A stretch of DNA of 33,985 nucleotides from assembly GCA_029245125.1 (NCBI GenBank), contig JAQWPZ010000190.1:1-33985 (forward strand), given 5' to 3'. The DNA comes from Rubripirellula sp. (GTDB lineage: Bacteria; Planctomycetota; Planctomycetia; Pirellulales; Pirellulaceae). The notes under the pieces were generated by a model. That model was not told the DNA's origin, did not search any database, and worked only from the letters and a program-made list of their open reading frames with translations. Shown one piece after another: positions 7,525-15,875 of the stretch (position 1 is the first letter of the stretch; the number at the start of each line of letters is the position of its first letter). Both the position numbers and the translations under genes were made by a program.

Positions 7525-8442
7525 ATGAAGATCCTGTTAGCAACTGATGGTTCTAGCAATGCCCGAGAGGCGGCAGAGTTCCTGCGAAATCTGCAGATTA
7601 GCGAACCATTCGAACTCACCATTCTGAGTGTCTGTTACGATCCCGAGACCACTGGCCCCGAGGTGGTGCAACCGTGGTTTCCAGAATGGCTGGCACAGCA
7701 GCAAGCAGCATACGAAAAACACCACCGTGAATTAGAGGCGTTGCTGGCCGATCGTTGCTCGTCGGTTTCTCGGCAAGTGCGTGAGGGACATGCCGCTCGC
7801 GTGATTTTGAACGAAGCCGAATCGAACCAGTCAGACTTGATTGTGATGGGAGCGCAGGGGCACTCGGCCGTCGGCCGAGTCGTCTTGGGCAGCGTCTCGG
7901 ATCGCATTGCCACACATGCCACCTGCTCAGTCTTGATCGTCCACCCCAATCCCGACGACAAGGCAAACACGAGCAAGGGATCACCAGCATTGGCGATCGC
8001 ATACGATAGTTCTCCCGCGTCCTGCGAAGCGACCGCTGAAATGACAGAACTGGGGCTCTCCAGTGAAACACCGCTCACTTTGGTCAGCATCGCACCGATA
8101 TTTGATTACACACTCGGTGAAGGTCTGACTACCATCGCCGTGGAAAACGAAGAAGCGGTCTATGAAAACATGAACCGAGCAATCAAAGAAGCTTGTGAGA
8201 CGCTCCGCCCAGCCTTCCCGCAAGTAAAGGGGATCGTAGAAAAAGGGCGGCACATCGGTGATACCCTTGTCGCCACCGCGGAACGCGAACAGTGTGATCT
8301 CTTGGTCATTGGTGATGCCGAACACAGCCTGTTACACGACTGGATCCTCGGCAGCACCACGAAATTTGTGCTGAGACATACATCCTGCAGCATCTGGATT
8401 TCCCGCCACCACCGTCGATCATCGGCTGAAGAGAACCACTAG
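7525..8442 (+). CDS. Universal stress protein with two Usp domains
   Basis: The 305-residue soluble protein is two UspA folds in tandem, about residues 1-148 and 155-297. Domain 1 starts MKILLATDGSSNA and ends with the full ATP-binding signature G-x2-G-x9-G-S (GAQGHSAVGRVVLGS). Domain 2 has the matching motif with the second Gly replaced by Glu (GDAEHSLLHDWILGS), so nucleotide binding there may be weakened. Tandem Usp proteins of this size are common in bacteria facing hypoxia or starvation. The gene is only 54 bp upstream of hypA on the same strand with no hairpin between, so co-transcription with the hyp operon is likely. The first domain carries the expected Asp of the ATP pocket (ATDGS). 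Confidence 0.93.
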   Translation: MKILLATDGSSNAREAAEFLRNLQISEPFELTILSVCYDPETTGPEVVQPWFPEWLAQQQAAYEKHHRELEALLADRCSSVSRQVREGHAARVILNEAESNQSDLIVMGAQGHSAVGRVVLGSVSDRIATHATCSVLIVHPNPDDKANTSKGSPALAIAYDSSPASCEATAEMTELGLSSETPLTLVSIAPIFDYTLGEGLTTIAVENEEAVYENMNRAIKEACETLRPAFPQVKGIVEKGRHIGDTLVATAEREQCDLLVIGDAEHSLLHDWILGSTTKFVLRHTSCSIWISRHHRRSSAEENH

Positions 8443-8483
8443 CGGTCTAGCAAATGTCTGTCGATTTGGTTCAAGGTGTTCTT

Positions 8484-8490
8484 GGGGAGA
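8484..8490 (+). promoter_or_regulatory. Ribosome-binding site that fixes the GTG start of hypA
   Basis: GGGGAGA lies six bases before the GTG at 8497. An in-frame ATG exists at 8476, but this site sits between it and the GTG. Starting at GTG yields the family-invariant M-H-E N-terminus, whose His2 binds nickel. Confidence 0.8.
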
Positions 8491-8496
8491 CATATC

Positions 8497-8913
8497 GTGC
8501 ATGAACATTCGTTGGTGAGGAGCTTGCTAGCGCAGGTCCAACAGATCGCTCTGCTGAACGGTTCAAACGAGGTAACGGACATTGAATTGGAGGTTGGCCC
8601 CCTGTCGGGCGTCGAACCCAGCCTCGTCGAATCAGCCTTTGCGACGCTACGCATGGGAACGTGCGCAGAAACGAGTAAACTGTCAATCCGTCTCGTTCCC
8701 CTGATCGTGGCTTGCCAAGATTGCGGGTCCGAATCCGTACTGGAGTGTTTTCGAATCCGCTGCTCCAAGTGCCAAAGTGGATCGGTGAAAGTCATCCAGG
8801 GTGAGATATTTCGACTGTTAACGGTCACCCTTGCTGAACCGAATCCTGATGAAACGAATATGGCCGACGCTGTGACATCAGCCACAACCGAAGAGAAAAG
8901 ATCCGGCTCATGA
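8497..8913 (+). CDS. hypA: Hydrogenase nickel-insertion protein HypA
   Basis: HypA delivers nickel to the large-subunit precursor of [NiFe]-hydrogenase together with HypB. From the GTG at 8497 the protein is 138 residues and begins M-H-E-H-S-L, which gives the essential N-terminal nickel ligand His2. The structural zinc site is visible as C-x2-C and C-x2-C (ACQDCGSE and RCSKCQSG). The ordinary HypA domain ends near residue 115. A short polar tail of about 25 residues rich in Asp, Glu, Thr and Ala follows. Starting at the upstream ATG (8476) would add seven residues before the M-H-E and is unlikely. The stop overlaps the hypB start in an ATGA arrangement, so the two are translationally coupled. 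First of six hyp genes. Confidence 0.94.
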   Translation: MHEHSLVRSLLAQVQQIALLNGSNEVTDIELEVGPLSGVEPSLVESAFATLRMGTCAETSKLSIRLVPLIVACQDCGSESVLECFRIRCSKCQSGSVKVIQGEIFRLLTVTLAEPNPDETNMADAVTSATTEEKRSGS

Positions 8914-9581
8914 GCCCGCAAACCATCCAAGTCAATCGCGACATCCAAAAAGAGCAGAAGGAGCGGGCTGCCGCACTGCGTGAAAGGCTTTCTCAACAAG
9001 GTACGCTGGTGATCAACCTCGTTTCGTCACCAGGCGCTGGAAAAACAGCTCTTCTAGAAGCGACCGCAAAGCATCTTCGCGACGACTACCGCCTCGCTGT
9101 CTTAGTGGGCGATTTGGCAACCGATCGTGACGCACAACGACTAGAACCGCTTGTTCCTGTTCGACAATTGACCACCGGCGGAGCTTGCCATTTAGAAATC
9201 GACTTGGTTCAGCGTGGTTTGGATCAGCTACCCAATGAGCGATACGACTTTTTATTCATCGAGAACGTCGGTAACCTGGTATGCCCGGCATCCCACGATT
9301 TGGCCGAGCATGTTCGCGTCGTCTTACTAAGTACGACCGAAGGTGACGACAAACCGGCGAAGTATCCGAAAATGTTCCGCACCAGCGAACTATTAATCAT
9401 CACTAAATTGGACCTACTGCCGCACGTGCCATTTTCGATCCCAAATGCGATTTCCGACGCCAGGCAGGTTCGCGACGGGATCGAGACCCTGACGGTGGCC
9501 GCCTTGCAGGGGCAAGGGATCGCAGAGTGGTGCGATTGGCTGCAAAGAAAGCGGCAAGAAATCGTTTCGTCGACGGCTTGA
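8910..9581 (+). CDS. hypB: Hydrogenase maturation GTPase HypB
   Basis: HypB is the SIMIBI-class GTPase that works with HypA in nickel insertion. The 223-residue protein has the P-loop SSPGAGKT (about residues 38-45), switch regions with DLATDRDAQR, the metal-site segment GGACHLE with adjacent Cys and His, the second metal Cys in NVGNLVCPASHD, and the guanine-specificity motif TKLDLLP. The N-terminus lacks both the CxxCGC nickel site of the Escherichia coli protein and the His-rich nickel-storage stretch of other HypBs, so this is a compact form. It overlaps hypA by four bases (ATGA) and is followed by hypF after 22 bases. Confidence 0.96.
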   Translation: MSPQTIQVNRDIQKEQKERAAALRERLSQQGTLVINLVSSPGAGKTALLEATAKHLRDDYRLAVLVGDLATDRDAQRLEPLVPVRQLTTGGACHLEIDLVQRGLDQLPNERYDFLFIENVGNLVCPASHDLAEHVRVVLLSTTEGDDKPAKYPKMFRTSELLIITKLDLLPHVPFSIPNAISDARQVRDGIETLTVAALQGQGIAEWCDWLQRKRQEIVSSTA

Positions 9582-9603
9582 AAAGATTTCGTCAGCATGA
9601 GAT

Positions 9604-11982
9604 TTGGGGAGCGATCGTTTGTCGGATCGAGCTTTTCTGTTATGCGGTAATGTTCAAGGGCGCGGTGTACGTCCGGCCACAGCACGGCGTGCACGGCAAC
9701 TTGGATTGAGTGGCTACGTGTACAACTGCGGGCAGGGTGTCGGAATTGTTGCCCGTGGTTCTGACGAAATGTTGCAAGCGTTTGACACTTGGCTGCAATC
9801 CAAGTTCCAAGTTCTCCGCCAACCCGTTCCCCCGATTCACCCACTCGAAGGCTTCGAGATCTTAGAGAGTTTGAGATCGTCAATCCTGGGTACTGACGTG
9901 CCGGTCGACGCCGCGGTTTGTTCTGCCTGCTTAAGTGAGGTCATCGAAGCTGATAGCAGTGTCACCCAAACTGATTCAAAGCAAGACCCCAGACGATACG
10001 GCTACCTGTTCAACAGTTGTGTGCAGTGCGGACCCCGCTACTCGATTGTTCATCAGATGCCGTTTGACCGTCACCGCACGACGATGCAAGATTTCCCACT
10101 CTGCAAAGTTTGCGAAGAGGAGTATGGCGATGTGGAGAACCGACGCTTCCATGGTCAAACGATCTCATGCGCCCATTGTGGTCCGCAAACGTGGATTACC
10201 GACGAGTGCGGAAAAACAGTCATTACAGAGACGCTTGAAACGAAACCACGTGGCACAGGGCCGAACAACATCCAAGTGATTGCCGACGCGTTGGTGGAAG
10301 GAAAAGTGGTCGCGATCAAGGGCATTGGAGGCTACCAACTTCTTTGCGACGCTGAAAACAAAGCCGCCATCAAGCGATTGCGAAAGATCAAACGCAGGCC
10401 ACAAAAGCCTTTAGCTGTGATGGCAATCGATCTTTCGTCCGCCCGAGAATTGGCGGAAATCAATGACTTTGAAGAACGCGAACTGCTGCTGCCTGAAAAC
10501 CCCGTCGTACTACTGCGCAGCAAGTTCAATTCAAAAATTTCGATGCTGGTTCATCCTGGCCTGACAGAAATTGGTGTTTTGCTGCCGACGTCACCACTTC
10601 ACTGGCTAATCGCGAAACGGTGCCTTGGGCCGCTGGTGGTGACCAGCGGAAATATCAGTGACATGCCGATCGCAGTCAATGAAGACGAGGCCCGGAATCA
10701 GCTGGCAAGCGTTCTCACGCTTCATCACAATCGGGCGATCCATCATCCTGTCGATGACAGTGTGACAAGAATATCGGGCGACCGAACCATCACCATTCGA
10801 TCGGCGAGAGGTTTTACACCGCGCGTCTGGCATGCCGAACCTGGGCCCTGCTTGCTGGCCGTCGGTGGTCACCAAAAAGTTTCGATCGCGATCCGCACCG
10901 AAGACAAATTTGTGATGGGTCCCCATTTGGGTGACATGAACAGCGAAGCGACTCGTCGCCGATTCATTGAATGCATCGAACAAATCAAGCAACTCTATGG
11001 GATCACCCCGCAAGCGGTTATCAGTGATGAACACCCAGACTTCTTCACGACGCAATTTGCAAGCGATCAAAATCTGCCACACGTTCGAGTGCAACACCAC
11101 CATGCGCACATTGCCGCCGCCATGCTGGACACTGGCAAAACAAACCGCACGGTGCTTGGATTTGCGATGGATGGCACAGGATACGGCGGCAGCAACGATC
11201 CCTGCGATCCATTGTCACCAAGCAGTTCGATGCCGCCTGAAACTCGCACAATCTGGGGCGGCGAGGTCTTGAGATGCAGTGCTTCCACTTATCAACGCGT
11301 TGCCCACTTGCGACCATTCCTGATGCCGGGAGGTGAAACTGCAATCACGCAACCGTGGCGGACTGCGCTGGCATTACTTGACCAACTTCCTGCAGAAAGT
11401 CATTTCAATCACCTGCTGCAACGGGCATCTCACAATATCACCGCAGAACTATTTCGAAATACGTACCGAACGGCCCCATCAACGACCAGCATGGGGCGTT
11501 TGTTTGATGGAATCTCAGCATTGATTTTGGATCAATATGAAATGACGTATGAAGGCGAGGCGGCGATTTTGCTCGAGGCGAATTGCGACTTGTCCGAGTT
11601 GAGTTCCTACACCTTCGCCTTTGGCAACAGCGAACCAGTAGCGATCGACTGGCGTCCCGTGGTGCGAGGTGTGCTGGAAGATTTGAATCGAATCCCACGG
11701 GAACGCATCGCAATGAAGTTTCACCGTTCCGTTGCAAACCTGATCCTAGAACTTTCCCAGCGTTGGCCCGACACAGACGCGGTGTTGTCCGGCGGTTTCT
11801 TTCAAAATGGCGTTTTGATGGATCTATTGAGCCAATTATCAGCGGAACATGATTGCCAATTTGCCGCTCCTTGCCGACTGCCGATCGGTGATGGAGGCCT
11901 TTCGGTCGGGCAACTGGTGGTCGCTTCGGCTATTCTCGGTCACGATAAGGGACAGCAACCGACCAAAGTCGAGGTTCCATAG
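9604..11982 (+). CDS. hypF: Carbamoyltransferase HypF
   Basis: HypF makes the carbamoyl group that becomes the cyanide ligands of the [NiFe] centre. The 792-residue product has the standard order: an acylphosphatase domain (about 8-88, VQGRGVRP around the catalytic Arg), two zinc fingers (Cys106/109/139/142 and Cys167/170/189/192), a YrdC-like domain (about 220-405), and a Kae1-like carbamoyltransferase domain (about 418-780) with the metal-binding HHHAH at 498-502 and AMDGTGYG. The first zinc finger has 29 rather than the usual 18 residues between its Cys pairs, an insertion of about 11 polar residues. The acylphosphatase loop reads V-Q-G-R-G-V-R-P instead of V-Q-G-V-G-F-R-P. The start is a TTG with no obvious ribosome-binding site, so the first few residues are uncertain. 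Confidence 0.95.
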   Translation: MGSDRLSDRAFLLCGNVQGRGVRPATARRARQLGLSGYVYNCGQGVGIVARGSDEMLQAFDTWLQSKFQVLRQPVPPIHPLEGFEILESLRSSILGTDVPVDAAVCSACLSEVIEADSSVTQTDSKQDPRRYGYLFNSCVQCGPRYSIVHQMPFDRHRTTMQDFPLCKVCEEEYGDVENRRFHGQTISCAHCGPQTWITDECGKTVITETLETKPRGTGPNNIQVIADALVEGKVVAIKGIGGYQLLCDAENKAAIKRLRKIKRRPQKPLAVMAIDLSSARELAEINDFEERELLLPENPVVLLRSKFNSKISMLVHPGLTEIGVLLPTSPLHWLIAKRCLGPLVVTSGNISDMPIAVNEDEARNQLASVLTLHHNRAIHHPVDDSVTRISGDRTITIRSARGFTPRVWHAEPGPCLLAVGGHQKVSIAIRTEDKFVMGPHLGDMNSEATRRRFIECIEQIKQLYGITPQAVISDEHPDFFTTQFASDQNLPHVRVQHHHAHIAAAMLDTGKTNRTVLGFAMDGTGYGGSNDPCDPLSPSSSMPPETRTIWGGEVLRCSASTYQRVAHLRPFLMPGGETAITQPWRTALALLDQLPAESHFNHLLQRASHNITAELFRNTYRTAPSTTSMGRLFDGISALILDQYEMTYEGEAAILLEANCDLSELSSYTFAFGNSEPVAIDWRPVVRGVLEDLNRIPRERIAMKFHRSVANLILELSQRWPDTDAVLSGGFFQNGVLMDLLSQLSAEHDCQFAAPCRLPIGDGGLSVGQLVVASAILGHDKGQQPTKVEVP

Positions 11983-11984
11983 TC

Positions 11985-12233
11985 ATGTGCCTAGCTATTC
12001 CCGGAAAAGTTCAACATTGGATTGATCGTGATCCACTGATGTCGCGTGCCATTGTCAGTTTTGAAGGTGTGGCAAGCGAAGTTCATATGGCGTGTGTCAC
12101 CGAAGCAAAAATCGGTGACTATGTGATGGTCCATGCTGGAGTAGCAATCGGAATCGTCGACGCTGATCGTGCCGAGGCGACACTCGCCGATCTCCGCGCT
12201 GCTGGCAAGATCCGGGACGAAGAACAAACATGA
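11985..12233 (+). CDS. hypC: Hydrogenase maturation chaperone HypC
   Basis: The 82-residue protein begins M-C-L-A-I-P-G-K-V, the HypC/HybG signature. Cys2, exposed after Met removal, carries the Fe(CN)2CO moiety between HypD and the hydrogenase large subunit. The compact OB-like body (FEGVASEVHMACVTEAKIGD) and the length are typical. The start follows the hypF stop by two bases, and its own stop overlaps the hypD start (ATGA). A single HypC in the cluster gives no hint of which large subunit it serves. Confidence 0.96.
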   Translation: MCLAIPGKVQHWIDRDPLMSRAIVSFEGVASEVHMACVTEAKIGDYVMVHAGVAIGIVDADRAEATLADLRAAGKIRDEEQT

Positions 12234-13345
12234 AGTTCTTGGACGAATATCGCGATGCAGCATTAGCGAATGACCTGATCAAACAAATTCGTGGCATCAC
12301 CTCACAGCGATGGGTTTTGATGGATGTTTGCGGTGGTCAAACGCATAACCTGGTTCGCAGTGGTATCGAGACTGCATTAATGGATGTCTTGGAACTCATC
12401 CATGGCCCCGGCTGTCCGGTTTGCGTGACGCCCAGCCAAGTGATTGACTTTGCAATCGCATTATCGCACCGCCCCAACACCATCTTGACCAGTTTCGGTG
12501 ACATGCTGCGGGTGCCGGGCAGCCATCAATCCATGCTAACGGCTCGATCAGCGGGTGGCGACGTGCGGGCTGTCTACTCACCGATCGATGCTTTAAAAAT
12601 GGCGATCGAAAATCCCTCCAAAGAGGTTGTATTTTTGGCTGTCGGTTTTGAGACTACCGCTCCCGCTACCGCTTTGGCATTGCTGCAAGCCGATCAAGAA
12701 GACATCAAAAACTTCAGCATCATTCCCGCCCATGTCCGAGTTCAGCCAGCAATGGAATCAATCATCCAAAGCACTGACAATCGGGTTCAGGCATTTCTGG
12801 CTGCTGGCCACGTGTGCACCGTCACGGGGTATCAATCGCTTGAATCATTCTGTCAAGCCAGTCACACGCCAATTGTCGTGACAGGCTTTGAACCAATCGA
12901 CTTGCTCGATGGAATTTTGCACAGTGTGCGACTGCTCGAGGGAAATCAAGTGCGTGTAGTCAACCGGTATTCGCGAAACGTCCAACGCACTGGCAATGCT
13001 TCGGCACTGCGAACGGTCGAATCGGTTTACGAAGTGGGGGACCGCCCCTGGCGAGGCTTCGGCAACATCCCCAGCGGAGCGTTAAAGCTGCGTGCCGACT
13101 GGAAACGCTATGACGCGAGTGAGAAATTCGCCCCCTACATTCCGGCAGCAACCCCAGATGACCAGCGCTGCCGAGCCGCTGATGTGATGGCCGGACGAAT
13201 CAAACCGATGGAATGTGCGGCGTTCGGCCGCGAATGCACTTCCGAATCACCGCTGGGGGCTCCCATGGTCAGTAGCGAAGGTGCCTGTGCCGCCTATGCT
13301 CGGTTCCAAACAACTTCGATTACTCCCTTGGAACGGTCTGAGTAA
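12230..13345 (+). CDS. hypD: Fe-S scaffold protein HypD
   Basis: HypD is the iron-sulfur scaffold on which the Fe(CN)2CO unit is assembled with HypC and HypE. The 371-residue protein shows the family motifs CGGQTH (about 38-43), GPGCPVC (about 61-67), GFETTAPAT (about 142-150), and a C-terminal Cys-rich region (CAAFGRECTSESPLG then GACAAYARF) that binds the [4Fe-4S] cluster. No residue expected to be invariant appears lost. It overlaps hypC by four bases and its TAA shares a base with the hypE ATG (TAATG), so translation is tightly coupled. Confidence 0.97.
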   Translation: MKFLDEYRDAALANDLIKQIRGITSQRWVLMDVCGGQTHNLVRSGIETALMDVLELIHGPGCPVCVTPSQVIDFAIALSHRPNTILTSFGDMLRVPGSHQSMLTARSAGGDVRAVYSPIDALKMAIENPSKEVVFLAVGFETTAPATALALLQADQEDIKNFSIIPAHVRVQPAMESIIQSTDNRVQAFLAAGHVCTVTGYQSLESFCQASHTPIVVTGFEPIDLLDGILHSVRLLEGNQVRVVNRYSRNVQRTGNASALRTVESVYEVGDRPWRGFGNIPSGALKLRADWKRYDASEKFAPYIPAATPDDQRCRAADVMAGRIKPMECAAFGRECTSESPLGAPMVSSEGACAAYARFQTTSITPLERSE

Positions 13346-14397
13346 TGCATGACCCTTCAACACCCGCCTGTCGAATCGAAATGGGTCTCGCTGACACGAT
13401 CCAATTGGCTCACGGCGAAGGCGGCCGCTTGATGCGACAACTGATCGAGAACCGCATCGCACCGTTATTGTCGCTAGACCGCAGTGGCCTGCAATCGGAC
13501 GCGGCCGTCTTGGGTCAATTGGATGGTGAGACCGTTGTGACCACCGACAGCTTTGTGGTCTCACCACTGTTTTTCCCAGGCGGTGACATCGGCTCATTAG
13601 CGGTGCATGGCACGATCAACGACTTGGCGATGGCCGGGGCCACTCCAACGCATTTAACGCTGGCTCTCATTCTCGAGGAAGGTTTTGCGCTGCAGACTTT
13701 GGATCGGATTTTGAACAGCATTGCCGACGCCGCGAATCATTGCGGCGTTTCTGTGGTTGCCGGTGATACCAAAGTGGTCCCCCGAGGAGCGGCCGATGGA
13801 ATCTTCATCAACACGACTGGTATCGGCGTTCTGCAGGGTGATTCACGAATGCGTCCTGACCGCATTGAAGCGAGTGATCAGCTCATCGTGTCAGGACCGA
13901 TCGGAAAACACGGGCTGGCGGTCCTATCGGCGCGTGAAAAGTTTGGCTTCAAACCGGCTCCCGAATCGGATAGCGCTCCGCTGCACCAACCAGCGCAAGA
14001 TCTCCGCAATCAACTAGACCTGGACCTGCATGCCATGCGTGATGCGACGCGGGGAGGCGTCGCCGCCGTCCTGCACGAATGGGCAGAAGCGAGTGGACAA
14101 ACGATGTGGATCGACGCCGCGAAGGTTCCCGTTACCGCGAACACACATGCGATCGCCGAATTGCTGGGGATCGACCCGCTGTTCGTTGCCAATGAAGGAA
14201 CCTTCTTGGTGGCTGTTCACCCTGACCGTTGCGAAGCAGCACTTGATTGTTTGAGGTCTCACTCGGTTTCTGCCCAATGCTGCGTCATCGGCCACGCCCA
14301 ACCACGTGACGTTTCTGCGGTACTGATCCGCCGTGGAATCGGAGTTGATCAACCACTCGATGAGCCAAGCGGTGCGATGTTGCCGAGAATTTGCTAA
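13345..14397 (+). CDS. hypE: Hydrogenase maturation dehydratase HypE
   Basis: HypE converts the thiocarboxamide on its C-terminal Cys into thiocyanate, the cyanide donor for the active-site iron. The 350-residue protein has the PurM-like fold: AHGEGGRLMRQLI near residue 25, VTTDSFVVSPLFFPGGDIG, HGTINDLAMAGATP, and the ATP-binding DATRGGVAAVL in the second half. It ends exactly in P-R-I-C, with the functional C-terminal cysteine intact. It is the last gene of the operon and stops nine bases before the tail of the convergent exchanger gene, leaving no room for a private terminator. Confidence 0.97.
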   Translation: MHDPSTPACRIEMGLADTIQLAHGEGGRLMRQLIENRIAPLLSLDRSGLQSDAAVLGQLDGETVVTTDSFVVSPLFFPGGDIGSLAVHGTINDLAMAGATPTHLTLALILEEGFALQTLDRILNSIADAANHCGVSVVAGDTKVVPRGAADGIFINTTGIGVLQGDSRMRPDRIEASDQLIVSGPIGKHGLAVLSAREKFGFKPAPESDSAPLHQPAQDLRNQLDLDLHAMRDATRGGVAAVLHEWAEASGQTMWIDAAKVPVTANTHAIAELLGIDPLFVANEGTFLVAVHPDRCEAALDCLRSHSVSAQCCVIGHAQPRDVSAVLIRRGIGVDQPLDEPSGAMLPRIC

Positions 14398-14406
14398 TCA
14401 AGTTGG

Positions 14407-15411
14407 TTACAGAACATACAGTAGGTAAAAGAACAACATCGCCATCAAAACAACGCTGACCGCATCGGGCTCAAGTAACAGGAAACGTTTTTCAGCACGA
14501 TACAATAAGCCCATCGCCGCCACGGTCGTTGTCGCGACGATACCCAATGCGGCAATCGCGTGGACATTCGTGAGCGTAGAGAAAAGCGGTTGCGGGTGAC
14601 AGAAATCGACGCCGATCAAGATCAACAGATTGAATGCGTTGCTGCCGAGAATGTTTCCGATCGCCATATCTTCCGCGCCCATCCGAGACGCCTCGCCCGT
14701 TGTCACTAACTCGGGCAACGAAGTTACCAACGCCAAAAACACAGCGCCGAAAAACGTCCCGCTAAGCTGCAACCAATCAGAGAGCTGAATCGAACTGGAA
14801 GCCAAAAACGGTGCGAGCAATAAGATGCCGAGCGTCGATCCCAAATACCATGCAACCGGGCGATGCCATCCCTTCGTTGGTGCCGAAACAGTGGGAACCT
14901 CCTCGTCATCGGATACATCCTTGGGACGACTGACCCGTCGATCGAGATAGACCAAACGAAAGGTCACCACATAAACCACCGCGATCAGCAGACTGGCCGA
15001 ATGAAACCGCCCAACACTCGGCATCGATGGCAAAAGAATGGCGACCGCAACCGTGGCCGCCAGCAAGACCGACGCCAAGGAAGCAAGCGCGTGGGCAGCA
15101 GCTTTCTGGGTCAAGATGCGGCCACCTGTTCGACGGGTCAAATCGATGACCGCCAAGATCAACAGGTTCATCAAACAACTGCCCAACAAACTGCCAACCG
15201 CCATCTCGGGTGATCCCTCGCGAACCACCTGACAACTGACCACAAGCTCCGGCAGACTTGTTGCCGCCGCCAGCAACAAAAAACCTGTTATCGATCGATC
15301 CAGCCGAAATGCATTGCCCAATGCATCCGCCGAACGCGACAACACAATGCCCAACCCGGCCACACCGACCGATACCGCCGCGAACCCCAGCACAGCAGTC
15401 GTGAGCGTCAT
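14407..15411 (-). CDS. Ca2+/cation antiporter of the CaCA superfamily
   Basis: The 334-residue integral membrane protein has about ten hydrophobic helices and two inverted alpha-repeats of the sodium/calcium exchanger family. Repeat 1 reads TSLPELVVS (51-59) then VGSLLGSCLMN. Repeat 2 reads TSLPELVTT (around 240) then IGNILGSNAFN. The acidic Glu of each S-L-P-E motif, which binds the cation, is kept. Repeat 1 differs from repeat 2 at two usually polar or Asn positions (GSLLGSC against GNILGSN), as in other asymmetric bacterial members. It probably exchanges Ca2+ for Na+ or H+ across the inner membrane. It is single, convergent with hypE and divergent from the DUF1080 gene. Confidence 0.9.
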   Translation of the reverse strand: MTLTTAVLGFAAVSVGVAGLGIVLSRSADALGNAFRLDRSITGFLLLAAATSLPELVVSCQVVREGSPEMAVGSLLGSCLMNLLILAVIDLTRRTGGRILTQKAAAHALASLASVLLAATVAVAILLPSMPSVGRFHSASLLIAVVYVVTFRLVYLDRRVSRPKDVSDDEEVPTVSAPTKGWHRPVAWYLGSTLGILLLAPFLASSSIQLSDWLQLSGTFFGAVFLALVTSLPELVTTGEASRMGAEDMAIGNILGSNAFNLLILIGVDFCHPQPLFSTLTNVHAIAALGIVATTTVAAMGLLYRAEKRFLLLEPDAVSVVLMAMLFFYLLYVL

Positions 15412-15765
15412 GGCGATGAACTTTCGATCAGAAAGAAAAGAACGAGGTCAACCTGCGGATAGGAGCAACAGTTCGTCAACGATCACAATCCCCGATTCGA
15501 ACCACGTGCAAGTGCATTCACTGAATCGATTCGTTTCATCGATCCATGGATTGTTCGGTTGATCGCGCAGCGGTTCGTTGCTTACCCGGGCCGGAGCGAT
15601 GCAATCTCGCGAACCTTGCATCACAGGATCCTGATCGCGGGGTTGCCAGCCACGAAGCGAGCCGAAACCTTGCCAATCTCCCCAGCGATCGGCAAGCATC
15701 GACGGGAAATCCGACCCGCGTTAGTGTATCGTGACGCGTGTTGGTTCGTTAGCCGACAGTATTTC

Positions 15766-15793
15766 ACCCGTCGAAACGATTAGTTTGACGGGT
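15766..15793. promoter_or_regulatory. 11-bp inverted repeat with one bulge
   Basis: ACCCGTC-(G)-AAAC pairs with GTTTGACGGGT around the five-base loop GATTA, giving 11 pairs with a single bulged G at 15773. It lies 133 bases before the DUF1080 start. It has no T run on either side, so it could be an operator palindrome, a transcribed hairpin or a terminator-like structure. The role is unknown. Confidence 0.6.
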
Positions 15794-15875
15794 CGATCTT
15801 GCGCAAAACATCCATTCTGAATGCTGCTGAACAAATTTGACTCGCAGCCTTTTTCTGAATTTGGCTTGGTATCCA

